A DNA stretch of 64,000 nucleotides from Aphanomyces cochlioides (taxonomy: Eukaryota; Oomycota; Saprolegniomycetes; Saprolegniales; Verrucalvaceae). Positions 49,105 through 59,012 of this stretch are shown here, one piece after another. The notes beneath the pieces are model-generated. The model had not been told where the DNA came from, searched no databases, and saw nothing but the letters and a program-made list of their open reading frames with translations. The stretch is from positions 3,782,001 to 3,846,000 of the forward strand of contig JAHQRK010000004.1 in NCBI GenBank assembly GCA_019828595.1, written 5' to 3'. Position 1 is the stretch's first letter. Each line of letters starts with the position of its first letter. A program made the translations under genes and the position numbers.

Positions 49105-51562
49105 GGGAAGCGATCGTTGTGAGGTCCGCTAGGTCGCCGTGAATTAAAGTAGGTTCGCTTGGGTGAAACATGACTTGATTGTGGAGAGTGATATCCAAAT
49201 CGTTGCTTTCGTGTAGTTGAAGGATTTTTGTCATGATGTGACACATCGATTCTCCGTCGCCAGTGTACATGAATTCCATTCTGTTCCATATGTGGAGGCC
49301 AAGGTCGGTGTACATCAGGAGTGACATGAGCGTTTCGGAGGATAGACTGCGTTTACCAAGGCGAGAGGGTAACGCTGTCACTGGACTTTTTGTTGAGGCC
49401 AAAATTGCCGCATCGCTATTGAAATATAGTGGAGCATGAACTGCCATCAATACTTCTGCAATGGCCAGCACTTCTTCGACTTCAACTCTGTTGAGGACGA
49501 TGTCATCATCGGTGATGATTGCCTCGATGAGTGGGAGGTTGTTGACCATCTTCTGGTCACTGAACACCGAGATCACGTGGTCGTGAGTGATTGGAGTGCC
49601 GAATGTTGCCTCGTAGAGCTGACCAAAAGATTTTGTGCCACCACCAGACGCTCTTAGCCAACGATTAAGCAGTCGAAGACGAACAAAGTATTCGAAGCTG
49701 TCACGATTGGAGACAAAAATTTGGTGCAGTTGCAGTCCAAATTCGATTGGCGCACGTTCTAGATGGATGCAGATCGTGTCAACACGCCCGTCCGTAATCA
49801 ATTTCAATAAGTTGAAGGAATCGTGCGCTAACGCTTCCTTAACTTGGGCCGGGATATGTTGTGGTGCGTTTTGAGCCTTGGTGTCAAGGTCGTTGAGCTC
49901 GGCAAGTATGGCATCGAGAGACTTCTCAAACCTTTGGATTGAGTCCTCGTGGGGTTTGATCCCGCTAATGAACTCTTCAGCGGCAACGTGCACCTTGTCA
50001 CCAGATTTGAGTGTCAGCTTTGGAACAATTACTTTGACAGTGGTGTTGCCAACTGTCGTTTCGTGTTCCTCGGGCTCAACATTAGCGCGTTCGTCCAGAG
50101 CCGCAAACATGTTCGGGGAGATCCAAGGACGATCAGGAGCTGGGATTGAGCCAGCGGAGATTGGGGTTTTCTTTCTTTTGCCTGTAGTTTGAACTTCAGT
50201 CCATTCCTTGTTGCTGTCTCGGGTCATTTTCTGCCGTTTGGCAGTGGATGTCGAGACAGCGGCGTCTCCCCGTGGGCGGTGAGGGGTTGCGTGAAGTCCA
50301 TGTTGGGTGGCGATTACATCGAGGTCAAGGCGCGCGAGCTTCTTGTCACGGTAAAACCATCCTTGACCAAACACGCGGAGGCACCGACCCTTGAAAATGA
50401 ATTCTTCAATTGATCGACCGTCATTGTGCATAGATTCGGGTATAGCTGTCCCTTCAAAATACAAGCGATAACGAGAGCTAGCCAAGCCAGTCGTCGAGGA
50501 AACTGTGGAGTATGAGCCCCACAAAAAGCGCGGCTCAAGCTTTGACATGATGCTGAACATGAGACGTTCTTCATCCTGTCCTTGGAGACCAGATGGGATA
50601 TCGATGAAATATCCATCAAGTATATGGGGCTCAGTCATGACAAATCTCTGAGAGCTGCCATCCTTTGCCACTTGGATCTTGAGAGAGACTCCACGCAGCT
50701 TTTTAAGAGCATCTTCAGAGGCTATGCCCCACTTGAGAAGACGATTGGAGACATCTTTCTCGCACTTGATGACATCGACAAATGCATCGTCCAAATCAAG
50801 CGCTTGGTTGTCAAACAATAGAGATGTCATTGCCTTGGAGATGTCGATGTATTTGGTGTATTGGCCAGTGGACATTTGTAGCCAGCCAACAACATCTCTG
50901 GGGGAATGTTTTTGGATGGGCAAAGTGTCGTCAAACGTGAGAGATCCTGTCGCGCGTTTTTGCAACAAGGACGCCAGCTCGGCCATAGTTGGTCGATAAT
51001 GGCCGACGTCACTGTTCCGCTGAGCCTTGGCAGATTTAGCTCTCTGCTTGGCTTGGAATTCCCACACGCATTCGTTTGGCTTTTTGGTCGAGGTGTTCGA
51101 CTCGGGTGGTATTGGCACGGAGCGTGTTGTAGCAGGAGGCGAGGCATCGATTTGAGCTTCAGGCTCCATTTCCACATCAACATTGGTGTCGCGAATCGAT
51201 TGGTCTTCAGAGCGCGGCTCCAGCTCAGTGGCTTGAGTAATCGGTGGGGTATGTGGTTGGTTGTTGTTGGAGATATCCTCTATGTCTTCATCAGGCATCG
51301 GAGAAACATTATCCTTGTTGACAGTTTTGTCGCTGGTACGAGCGCTTGGTAATGGCACGCGACCACCGAGTGTAGCAAGACGTATGGGCGGTTGAGCAGC
51401 AGGCGGAGTTTTGTCGATGATTGAGTCAGGTTCATCGTCATCATCATCGTCAACAATCACCTCCATGATACTAGAAGCGTCCGAGGTATTGCGAAAGGGA
51501 GAGGCAGAAAAAGCTGAGGGCTTGTGTGCATGAGCACGGCTGGAAGAGCGGGTAGTCGCCAT
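49097..51562 (-). CDS. LINE A4 ORF1 protein (821 aa)
   Basis: Near-identical to A3 ORF1 (one T-to-M change in the KRQKTTRD stretch noticed). Intact, with the same overlap with the ORF2 frame. Confidence 0.8.
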   Translation of the reverse strand: MATTRSSSRAHAHKPSAFSASPFRNTSDASSIMEVIVDDDDDDEPDSIIDKTPPAAQPPIRLATLGGRVPLPSARTSDKTVNKDNVSPMPDEDIEDISNNNQPHTPPITQATELEPRSEDQSIRDTNVDVEMEPEAQIDASPPATTRSVPIPPESNTSTKKPNECVWEFQAKQRAKSAKAQRNSDVGHYRPTMAELASLLQKRATGSLTFDDTLPIQKHSPRDVVGWLQMSTGQYTKYIDISKAMTSLLFDNQALDLDDAFVDVIKCEKDVSNRLLKWGIASEDALKKLRGVSLKIQVAKDGSSQRFVMTEPHILDGYFIDIPSGLQGQDEERLMFSIMSKLEPRFLWGSYSTVSSTTGLASSRYRLYFEGTAIPESMHNDGRSIEEFIFKGRCLRVFGQGWFYRDKKLARLDLDVIATQHGLHATPHRPRGDAAVSTSTAKRQKMTRDSNKEWTEVQTTGKRKKTPISAGSIPAPDRPWISPNMFAALDERANVEPEEHETTVGNTTVKVIVPKLTLKSGDKVHVAAEEFISGIKPHEDSIQRFEKSLDAILAELNDLDTKAQNAPQHIPAQVKEALAHDSFNLLKLITDGRVDTICIHLERAPIEFGLQLHQIFVSNRDSFEYFVRLRLLNRWLRASGGGTKSFGQLYEATFGTPITHDHVISVFSDQKMVNNLPLIEAIITDDDIVLNRVEVEEVLAIAEVLMAVHAPLYFNSDAAILASTKSPVTALPSRLGKRSLSSETLMSLLMYTDLGLHIWNRMEFMYTGDGESMCHIMTKILQLHESNDLDITLHNQVMFHPSEPTLIHGDLADLTTIASRG

Positions 51563-51615
51563 GTTGTCAGTTTTGGACAGTGGTACTGCGGGGTAGCTGG
51601 CAAATTGGAAACTGC

Positions 51616-51629
51616 GCCGCGATAGCTCA
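51616..51629 (+). pseudogene. Half tRNA-Phe (nt 1-14) between A4 and B3
   Basis: Marks insertion of B3 into the tRNA rebuilt by A4; no spacer between the two elements. Confidence 0.9.
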
Positions 51630-51786
51630 CTGCAATGGGGAGGTATATTAATAGACTTTCAATATCTACTAATACTAATATTGCCTACTAACGGCTCATC
51701 CCACTTCCAAATGCTTCAGCAGATTTTCTACTTTGGGCTTTGGAGTACAGCGATTTTTGACTTGTTGAATAAATACTTGGGGCTTG

Positions 51787-54700
51787 TTAATTTGGGGCTG
51801 AAGGTTGGAGCGCGAGCAAAGTCGGGTACTTGGCTACCAGTGGGCGATAGACAGGTTGTCTATGCAAAGTATTGATTGCTGAAATTGCTTCCACTCGTTG
51901 AGGGCTGTCAACTTCTTGGAGGCGAAGCCATCTGCGGATCGATGCATGCCATCGGATGAAGCTGACTTCTTGCCAAATTTCTGGCGGAGGCGGCTTCTTC
52001 GATTCGAACTTGGCGGCGTTGTGCGTTGTCCAAATATAGTGAAGGTTGGAAGCACACAGAAGAGCCCAGAGCACAAACAGTATGTCTTGAAGCTGGCTAC
52101 CGCGTTCGTTGACTTGAAAGCGGTCGATGTTGGTGATGGCAGTCCAATCGAAATTGACACCGAAGCATCGCCAAGCGGTCGCGTGAAAACGCCAAAGGGG
52201 ATACACGCGAGAGCAGGTGTGGAAGGCGTGGTGTTGGTTCTCCGGTGCGTCGCAATTGGTATAGACACAGCAAATTACGTCTGGCTGCTGAGGTTGCAAG
52301 TAGAACAAGCGCGAGTTGACAGGCAGCATGTTGAACAACAGTCGAAACCAAACGTCGCCATGGAGGGGAGGCGGCCAACGGCATGTTTTGCGGATGAGTC
52401 GCACGTAGGTCGCAATATCTTGTTGCTCGACGCGGGACGATGTCGCCACTGGGTGCGGTTTTCCATCCGAAGGGGCGTGATGCGCCAAACGTGATACGAG
52501 TCGCTTGGGCCAACGCTCGAAGGATAGCAATTGATCTTTGAAAAGTGCCTTGAAAGGGTGACTTGTTGTATCGATATCGGTCAAAGCAGTTCCAGTTCGA
52601 ACGCCAGACGTGCGGAGGACTTGGTCGAATATCTTGGTGAGGTGGCTATAAACTTGACCAGCACGTTCGGGTGCTGCAAATCCCATCGCGCCGTTCGCTT
52701 GTAACGTCACTTGTGCCGCACGGTTGTTGGATGACAGTCGATCAATAAACGCAGCTCTTGTAGGCCATGTCCCTTGCCGTGTCAAGAAGTCTTTGAGGCA
52801 GTGGAAACCGTTTTGAGACGCATGTCTACACCATCGACGACACAGAGCAGTCTTCACGACATTTGATGTAGCACCCGCAGGACCAACTTGCAGAGCGGGG
52901 TAGGATGTCAGCCACACGGGGAGGTTCAAAAGTTCTTCGAGGCTTGGTGGCGAAGCGGTTCGCTTGGCCATAGGTGTGGCGGCCCATTGATGCCAAATGT
53001 CGTGCCAAAGAGGATGCAGCTCCCACAAAAACAACCACTTGGAGCTGTGGTTGGGGAAGTACGTGAGAAAGTCGAACGGGTGGGTGTCGCGATACAGCTT
53101 GTTCATGACACGGGAAAATTGTCTCTTGACAAGCAACTTCCATGGGGCAAATGTGTTGGGTGAATTGGGCTGCATCAAGAGTTGGAGCCGCAGCAGTCGC
53201 TGAGTCCGAAGCTTCGAAGCCACATGCGGAATACCGAGGCCGAGTTTTTGATCGAACTGCCACTTGCGGCAAATAGTTGAGCGATGATGGTCGGTGATTT
53301 GCGTCTTCCGACCAAGGATGTACTTGTTGACCATTCTTTGCCAAACGGCAACCATCGTTGGAGGCACATACACTGCAGCCGTGACATGCCATAACAACGA
53401 CAACAACATGGTCGATACGATGAGTTTGCGGCCTTGGATGGTTCGCGCACGACTTCCCCACGTTTGAAACGCAGCCAGAAACTTGTCGTTCAGTTGCTGG
53501 ACTTGAAAATCGCGCGGCAGTCGGTGGCCAAAGAGAATACCAAGGTATTTCACTGGCTTCTCGCTCGGCAAGACGTTCAAGAGGCCACCATCGTCGATGT
53601 CTTCGATATCGAGATTGTTGTTGAGCGCCAAAGTCATGCACTTGGCAACGTTGAGACGAGCTCCAGACACAGAGCAAAAGTCTTCGACAATTGCCATTTG
53701 CTCGACCGCCGCTTGGAGGGATGACGAGAGTAGAGTCGTGTCGTCGGCAAAGTAGATGCTCGTCAGTGAGTCTCCATTTGGAAGGGGAATACCAAAATCA
53801 GGAGATCCGCGTAGCATTTCGCCGAGTGGCTCGAGGTAAAGTACGAAGAGCATGCACGATAGGGGGCAACCTTGCTTGACTCCGCGGGTAGGCCGTATGG
53901 TAGGGCCAAGACCGTCGTTGAAAATGATCTGGACCAGAGGCGTATTGTAAAGCAACTGAACCCAAGACACAAATGTGGGACCGATGTTCATCTCCTTGAG
54001 TACGTCGAAGAGAAAGCCTTGGTCAACCATATCGTATGCCTTGGAAAAGTCGAGAAACGTCGCGTAGTAGTCGTGGTCTTCATTGGTACAGAAAGTCTGC
54101 AATGCTTGTACCAGCATCACGTGGTCGTGCAAGCGACGGCCAGGGACAAAACCAGCTTGGCTTGGGTGAGCGAGGTATGGGGCAACTTGTGCAAGACGGT
54201 AGGCCAGCGCCCGCGATAGAATCTTGACTTCAACCGACATGAGAGTAATCGGCCGATAGTTGCCAGGGTCGCCTCTGTCTCCAGCCTTGAACAAGAGCGC
54301 CACTGCACTTCGGCGTTGTTGGAGCAGGAGGTGACCGTGATGGGTGAGTTGGTAGTTGAACACCTTGAGCAGGATTTGGGCGAATACGTCCGGGGAGACT
54401 TGAAAGAAAGCTGCAGGCCAGCCGTCTGAACCAGGAGACTTGTTCGGGTTCATAGACTTGAGCGCGCCGCACAGGTCTTCCGCCGTGAGAGGACTTTCCA
54501 GAGCGTCGCGCTGTTCTTGAGTGAGACGTCGAGTAATGGCTCGAATGATAGCTCGGCGACGGGCCCGATTCAACGGTGGTTGGTCTCTTGGAGTGACCAT
54601 GATGTTTTTCCAATGAGACGTAAAACCAGCCTTGACTTCAGACGGGTCAGTCGACGTTACACCGTTGATTGTCACGGACGAGAGCGGCACTTTGATCCCC

Positions 54701-55941
54701 TTGGGTCGACGAAAAAAGTGACTGGTACCTCGCTCGTTGACGTTGGCGTGAAAGTCGAATTGCTGATCCAGGTTGAACTGTCGGTACTCGCTGCGGGCAG
54801 TGTCAAGGGCTTGACGGGCGGTATTAACAATGGATGTCTCAACGAGTCCCATGTCGAATGCTCGGCGGGAAGTAAGCCACTTCATCTTGAGGCTGTTGAG
54901 TGTGTACTTCATCGAGTCAATGTACTGGCGATGACTGACTTGGAGACGCTTCTTCATTCTCTTCAACCAGCCGTACCACTTTGCGCCAAAGTTTTGAGTG
55001 TCGTCTGCGCGCATCTCGTCCAAAAGTTGATTGGCTTCGGCCTTGATCGCTGCGACTACTTGAGGGTTCTTTAAGAGCTCACGGGGGAGGCGCCAGTAAC
55101 TTCGGTCGGGAGCTCGCTGCTCGCAGGAGAGGACCACTTTGTGTTCCATGTGGTCGCCTGCAAAGCTGCTTGGGGAATAGCTTGAACGTGCGTACGTTTG
55201 AGCGACGATATCTTGGTCCACAAACAGGTAGTCGAGGCGGTTGCTTCGACCAGGGCCGCTGTAAACGCGCTCGTTGGGGTGGTGCATCCTCCACGCATCG
55301 ATAACACCAAGTGCTGAAAGCCAGGCAATGCATTCCGCCTTACCAGCGTTGTGGTCTTGGCGAGGTCGAGTCGCGTCCAGATGCTCTTCCAGGGGTAAGT
55401 TGAAATCGCCTCCGACAAAGTGAATGCTGTCGTCTTCAAAGTCGCGAGGCAGATCGTCGAAAAACGGTGCTCGAGAGTGAGCGATAACCGGGGCATAGAC
55501 GTTGTGAAAGTACACAGGAACGCCGTCCCACTGAGTTCGAACAACCATGTATCTTCCAGGTCGGTCATGGGTGGTCAAGTGTTGCAGGTCGAGGAATCCA
55601 GGCATGGATCCATGGAAATACGATGCCACACCGCAGCGCCGATTGTTGAGTGAGTCGACGCGATCAGTGCGGAGATCGTTGGTGAAGAGCTTGTATTTGC
55701 CAACGCCTACTTCGTTGTTGAGGTGGAGTTGGAAGGTTTCGAGATGTTTGATGTTATTGATTTTGGTTTCTTGAAAGAAAACGGCTTGGGTCGGAATTTG
55801 GAGTCGCCGCGCCACAAGATGTCCGTTGTCTTTCAGCCCATTGAGGTTGGCAGTGGTCAGTTCGAGTATGGGGAACTTGGTGAAGAGACCGGCCGCGACC
55901 ACCTTAGCCACGGAACGCGACAGACGTTGCGTTCGCAACAT
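51787..55941 (-). CDS. LINE B3 ORF2: APE endonuclease and reverse transcriptase (1384 aa)
   Basis: Same length and domain order as B2 ORF2, with all APE and RT motifs and the C-terminal Cys/His motif present. A few substitutions only (for example KKPPPPE for KEPPPPE near the C-terminus). No stop or frameshift, so coding-competent. Confidence 0.9.
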   Translation of the reverse strand: MLRTQRLSRSVAKVVAAGLFTKFPILELTTANLNGLKDNGHLVARRLQIPTQAVFFQETKINNIKHLETFQLHLNNEVGVGKYKLFTNDLRTDRVDSLNNRRCGVASYFHGSMPGFLDLQHLTTHDRPGRYMVVRTQWDGVPVYFHNVYAPVIAHSRAPFFDDLPRDFEDDSIHFVGGDFNLPLEEHLDATRPRQDHNAGKAECIAWLSALGVIDAWRMHHPNERVYSGPGRSNRLDYLFVDQDIVAQTYARSSYSPSSFAGDHMEHKVVLSCEQRAPDRSYWRLPRELLKNPQVVAAIKAEANQLLDEMRADDTQNFGAKWYGWLKRMKKRLQVSHRQYIDSMKYTLNSLKMKWLTSRRAFDMGLVETSIVNTARQALDTARSEYRQFNLDQQFDFHANVNERGTSHFFRRPKGIKVPLSSVTINGVTSTDPSEVKAGFTSHWKNIMVTPRDQPPLNRARRRAIIRAITRRLTQEQRDALESPLTAEDLCGALKSMNPNKSPGSDGWPAAFFQVSPDVFAQILLKVFNYQLTHHGHLLLQQRRSAVALLFKAGDRGDPGNYRPITLMSVEVKILSRALAYRLAQVAPYLAHPSQAGFVPGRRLHDHVMLVQALQTFCTNEDHDYYATFLDFSKAYDMVDQGFLFDVLKEMNIGPTFVSWVQLLYNTPLVQIIFNDGLGPTIRPTRGVKQGCPLSCMLFVLYLEPLGEMLRGSPDFGIPLPNGDSLTSIYFADDTTLLSSSLQAAVEQMAIVEDFCSVSGARLNVAKCMTLALNNNLDIEDIDDGGLLNVLPSEKPVKYLGILFGHRLPRDFQVQQLNDKFLAAFQTWGSRARTIQGRKLIVSTMLLSLLWHVTAAVYVPPTMVAVWQRMVNKYILGRKTQITDHHRSTICRKWQFDQKLGLGIPHVASKLRTQRLLRLQLLMQPNSPNTFAPWKLLVKRQFSRVMNKLYRDTHPFDFLTYFPNHSSKWLFLWELHPLWHDIWHQWAATPMAKRTASPPSLEELLNLPVWLTSYPALQVGPAGATSNVVKTALCRRWCRHASQNGFHCLKDFLTRQGTWPTRAAFIDRLSSNNRAAQVTLQANGAMGFAAPERAGQVYSHLTKIFDQVLRTSGVRTGTALTDIDTTSHPFKALFKDQLLSFERWPKRLVSRLAHHAPSDGKPHPVATSSRVEQQDIATYVRLIRKTCRWPPPLHGDVWFRLLFNMLPVNSRLFYLQPQQPDVICCVYTNCDAPENQHHAFHTCSRVYPLWRFHATAWRCFGVNFDWTAITNIDRFQVNERGSQLQDILFVLWALLCASNLHYIWTTHNAAKFESKKPPPPEIWQEVSFIRWHASIRRWLRLQEVDSPQRVEAISAINTLHRQPVYRPLVAKYPTLLALQPSAPN

Positions 55942-58903
55942 CTCCCAGCATGAGTGTCTGAGTGTCGGGTTGGAACATCACTTGGTTGTCGAAGGTGGGG
56001 TCCAGGGAGCCAGCCTCATGGAATTCCAGGATCGTGGTCAAGACGTATCGCGACTTCTCGTCTTCGCCGGCATACAACGTTTCCATGATATTCCAAATCA
56101 AGAGGCCGAAGCTCGTGTCAAGCAATATGGCAGATAGCGATACGCCCGACAAACAGCGGGAGCCCAAATGAGAAGCCAGTGCAGTGACCGGGTACTTGGT
56201 AGAGGCCACGATCGCAGCATCACTGTTGTAGTACGTTGGAGCATGAATGGCCAAGAGAACTTCTGCCACAGCCAACACTTCTTCCAGGTCGCCGCGGTGG
56301 AGGGAAATCTCGTCGCCGTCAATGGTAGTATCGATGAAGTCGATGTTCTTGAATAGCTCGATGTTGCTGAAGATGGCTTGAACGTGCTCGCGGGTCATAC
56401 GCACACCCCACGTCAATGAGTACAGCTGGGAGAACGGTTTGTCTCCACCCCAAGTCGCTCGAAGCCACCGATGGAGGAGGCGTTGTCTCACAAAGTACTC
56501 AAAGCATGCACGGTCTTCATCAAAAAGTCGGTGCAGTTGCAAGCCAAATTCAATCGGGGAACGCTCGAGATGGCTACACAGCATGTCGACGCGGCCGTCG
56601 TTGATGAGTTGGGCAAGGTTGAACGAGCTGTTGGTCACTGCATCTTCGACTTGGGTTGAGAGATGCAATGGAACTTTGGCTGTCTTGGTGTCGAGGTCTT
56701 GTAGTTCGGCGAGAATTTCGTCAAGAGACATTTCTATGCGCTTGGGAACGCCATCTTGGATCTTGGTGCCGCCGACAAATTGACCGGACGTAGGGAGGTG
56801 GGGAGGGTCATCCGAGACGTCCAGCTTGGGTACAATCGTTGAGATCTTGTAATCGCCAAACTGAGCAACGTGTTCCTCGGGGTTGACACACACACGTTCG
56901 TCGAGGGCTTCAAACATGTTGGGCGAAATCCAAGAGCGGCCATGCTCGGGGGAATCCACTTGCTGTTGCGTCTTCTTGCGCTTGCCTCTCGACGCCTTGA
57001 CGCCAGTCCACTGCGGAGGGTTGGCTTGCGCAGTTTTCCGACGTTTTGGCGCCTTGGGAGTCGAAGAAGGCGGGTTGGTTGGGCTGGGAGCTGGCTTGTT
57101 CAATCCATATTGGCGGGACGTTGCATCAAGGTCCAAACGAACCAAGTTCTTGTCACGAAAATACCACCCTTGACCGTACACGCGGAGACAACGGCCCTTG
57201 AAAAGAATTTCTTCGACGAGACGGCCGTCGCGCTGTATGGTCGTTGGTACGGAGGTTCCTTCAAAGTAAAGGCGGTACCGAGAGCTCGCCATACCGCTTG
57301 AAGAGGAAACGTTGGGGTAGGAGCCCCACAGGAAGCGTGGCTCCAACTTGGTCATGACGTCGAAGATCAGGCGCTCTTCGTCTTGATCTTGAAGGCCTTG
57401 AGGGATGTCCATGAAAAATCCGCCGAGGACGTGCGGAACGTTCATCGTGAAGTGTTGGGACGAGCCATCTCGAGCGACTTGAATCTTAAACGCGATGCCT
57501 CGCAGCTTCGTCATCGCTTCGTGAGAGGCAACACCCCACTTGAGCATGCGGTTCGGGATGTCCTTCTCGCATCTCACAATGTCAGCAATCGCAGTGTCGA
57601 GGCCGAGGGCTTGGTTGTCGAAAAGGATCGATGCCATGGCAGCTGAAACATCGATGGTCTTCGTGTGTGCACCCGTGGGCATCTGCAACCAGCCGACGAT
57701 GCCGCGCGCCGAGTGCTTCTGGATCGGGAGGGTGTCTTCAAACGTGAGGGTTCCAGCAGCACGCTTGCGAAGGAGGGGTTCGAGTTCCTCCATCGTGGGC
57801 TGGTAAGGAGCAACGTCCTTGGTCTTGATGGCCTTGGCAGACTGAGACCGCTGTTGCGCTTGGAAGGCCCATACGTCGTTGGGGGCCTGGCGGTTGTTGG
57901 GTTGGCCACGGCCAGGTGTCTGGGCTCCGCCAGATTGAGAAATGTTTTCCAAATGCGATCCGGGTGAAGCCTGAGACGACGGCTGGCGGACTGAGTGAGA
58001 GTCCGAGTCGTGCGTCAGACCAACACTCAAGCGTGCGTCAGAGGCTTGGTCTTGTCCGGACCCTGTCCCATGGTGGACAGAGTCACACGTTTGACCTTCA
58101 CTCGCGTTGGACTTCGAGAAGCTTCCATGGGTGACTTGGTCTTGAGTATTCCCATGACCAACACTGGCCACAGGGTTGTTCGCGATTGTTCCAGATCTTG
58201 CCCGATGATTCTTCGAGAAGAGACCATCACTCATGGAGCGACTAGTCTCGATGGGATCTTGACCTGTCGCCAGAGTGGACTTGTCGCTCGGGGGATTCTT
58301 CGAGAAGGGACCTTCACTCAGGGATGGACTGTTCTCGAATCTTCCTTGACATGTCGTCATGTTGACGTCGGTGCTTGAGCGAGTCTTCGAGAAGCCACTA
58401 TCACTCGTCGAGAGAACATTCTCGAAAGGAACAGAACCCAACGGAGTCTTGCCAGGCAAGCCACCATCACTCACGATGGACGTGGTTGATGGAGATTCTT
58501 CGGGCAAGGTCGTTGACGTCATGAGCACATCTTCCGAGGTTGGAACGCCGTCTTGCCAGGCTTCGTCGCAAGTGTCAGAGGTCGTTGGATCATTCGCGGG
58601 ATCGCAAGCCTTCGTCGAGCGAGTCACAGGCAAGGGTTCAAAACGGCGCGGTTTCGAAGGGGTTGCACGTTGACGTGGAAACGGAACGCGCGTTGGAGTA
58701 GGGAGCGGATTCGTAGACGCGTCATGATGCGAAGCGTTGGAAGCATCGTCGACGTCCTCTTCCAACGACGACGCCATGTCGGTATCGCTTGGGGATGGGT
58801 CAGCAACGACGATGACGTCCATATCGCTGGGGCTGGACGCCGAGGGAGAGAACGCGGAGGAGCAAGATGGGGCACGAGGGTTGGTCGAGCGGGTAGCAAC
58901 CAT
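55904..58903 (-). CDS. LINE B3 ORF1 protein (999 aa)
   Basis: Same as B2 ORF1 but with one LE pair fewer in the TKLEPRFLW stretch, which matches the length in family A. The ATG at 58903 supports the equivalent start chosen for B2. N-terminal G-x-FSK repeats present. Confidence 0.8.
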   Translation of the reverse strand: MVATRSTNPRAPSCSSAFSPSASSPSDMDVIVVADPSPSDTDMASSLEEDVDDASNASHHDASTNPLPTPTRVPFPRQRATPSKPRRFEPLPVTRSTKACDPANDPTTSDTCDEAWQDGVPTSEDVLMTSTTLPEESPSTTSIVSDGGLPGKTPLGSVPFENVLSTSDSGFSKTRSSTDVNMTTCQGRFENSPSLSEGPFSKNPPSDKSTLATGQDPIETSRSMSDGLFSKNHRARSGTIANNPVASVGHGNTQDQVTHGSFSKSNASEGQTCDSVHHGTGSGQDQASDARLSVGLTHDSDSHSVRQPSSQASPGSHLENISQSGGAQTPGRGQPNNRQAPNDVWAFQAQQRSQSAKAIKTKDVAPYQPTMEELEPLLRKRAAGTLTFEDTLPIQKHSARGIVGWLQMPTGAHTKTIDVSAAMASILFDNQALGLDTAIADIVRCEKDIPNRMLKWGVASHEAMTKLRGIAFKIQVARDGSSQHFTMNVPHVLGGFFMDIPQGLQDQDEERLIFDVMTKLEPRFLWGSYPNVSSSSGMASSRYRLYFEGTSVPTTIQRDGRLVEEILFKGRCLRVYGQGWYFRDKNLVRLDLDATSRQYGLNKPAPSPTNPPSSTPKAPKRRKTAQANPPQWTGVKASRGKRKKTQQQVDSPEHGRSWISPNMFEALDERVCVNPEEHVAQFGDYKISTIVPKLDVSDDPPHLPTSGQFVGGTKIQDGVPKRIEMSLDEILAELQDLDTKTAKVPLHLSTQVEDAVTNSSFNLAQLINDGRVDMLCSHLERSPIEFGLQLHRLFDEDRACFEYFVRQRLLHRWLRATWGGDKPFSQLYSLTWGVRMTREHVQAIFSNIELFKNIDFIDTTIDGDEISLHRGDLEEVLAVAEVLLAIHAPTYYNSDAAIVASTKYPVTALASHLGSRCLSGVSLSAILLDTSFGLLIWNIMETLYAGEDEKSRYVLTTILEFHEAGSLDPTFDNQVMFQPDTQTLMLGDVANATSVAFRG

Positions 58904-58939
58904 ATTGTCAGATAGCGTAGAGTGGTACTGCGGGGTAGC

Positions 58940-58987
<48 letters not shown>

Positions 58988-59012
58988 ACTGGTTCGATCC
59001 CGGTTCGTGGCA
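58940..59012 (+). tRNA. tRNA-Phe (GAA), array copy 7
   Basis: Complete, identical to copy 1, rebuilt at the 5' end of B3. Confidence 0.97.

Larger units (their letters stand above)
43485..51615 (-). mobile_element. LINE A4, full-length family A copy with frameshifted ORF2
   Basis: 8131 bp, almost identical to A3. Differences include a one-base deletion in ORF2 after 46290, an A-run of five instead of nine after ORF2, and a small change that removes the usual ORF3 stop. The 5' junction has two extra bases (GC), differing from A3. Confidence 0.92.
51630..58939 (-). mobile_element. LINE B3, nearly full-length family B copy
   Basis: 7310 bp. Both ORFs are open, but the last 16 nt of the 34-bp 5' terminal box are missing (18 nt remain at 58922-58939). 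Otherwise almost identical to B2. Confidence 0.92.
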
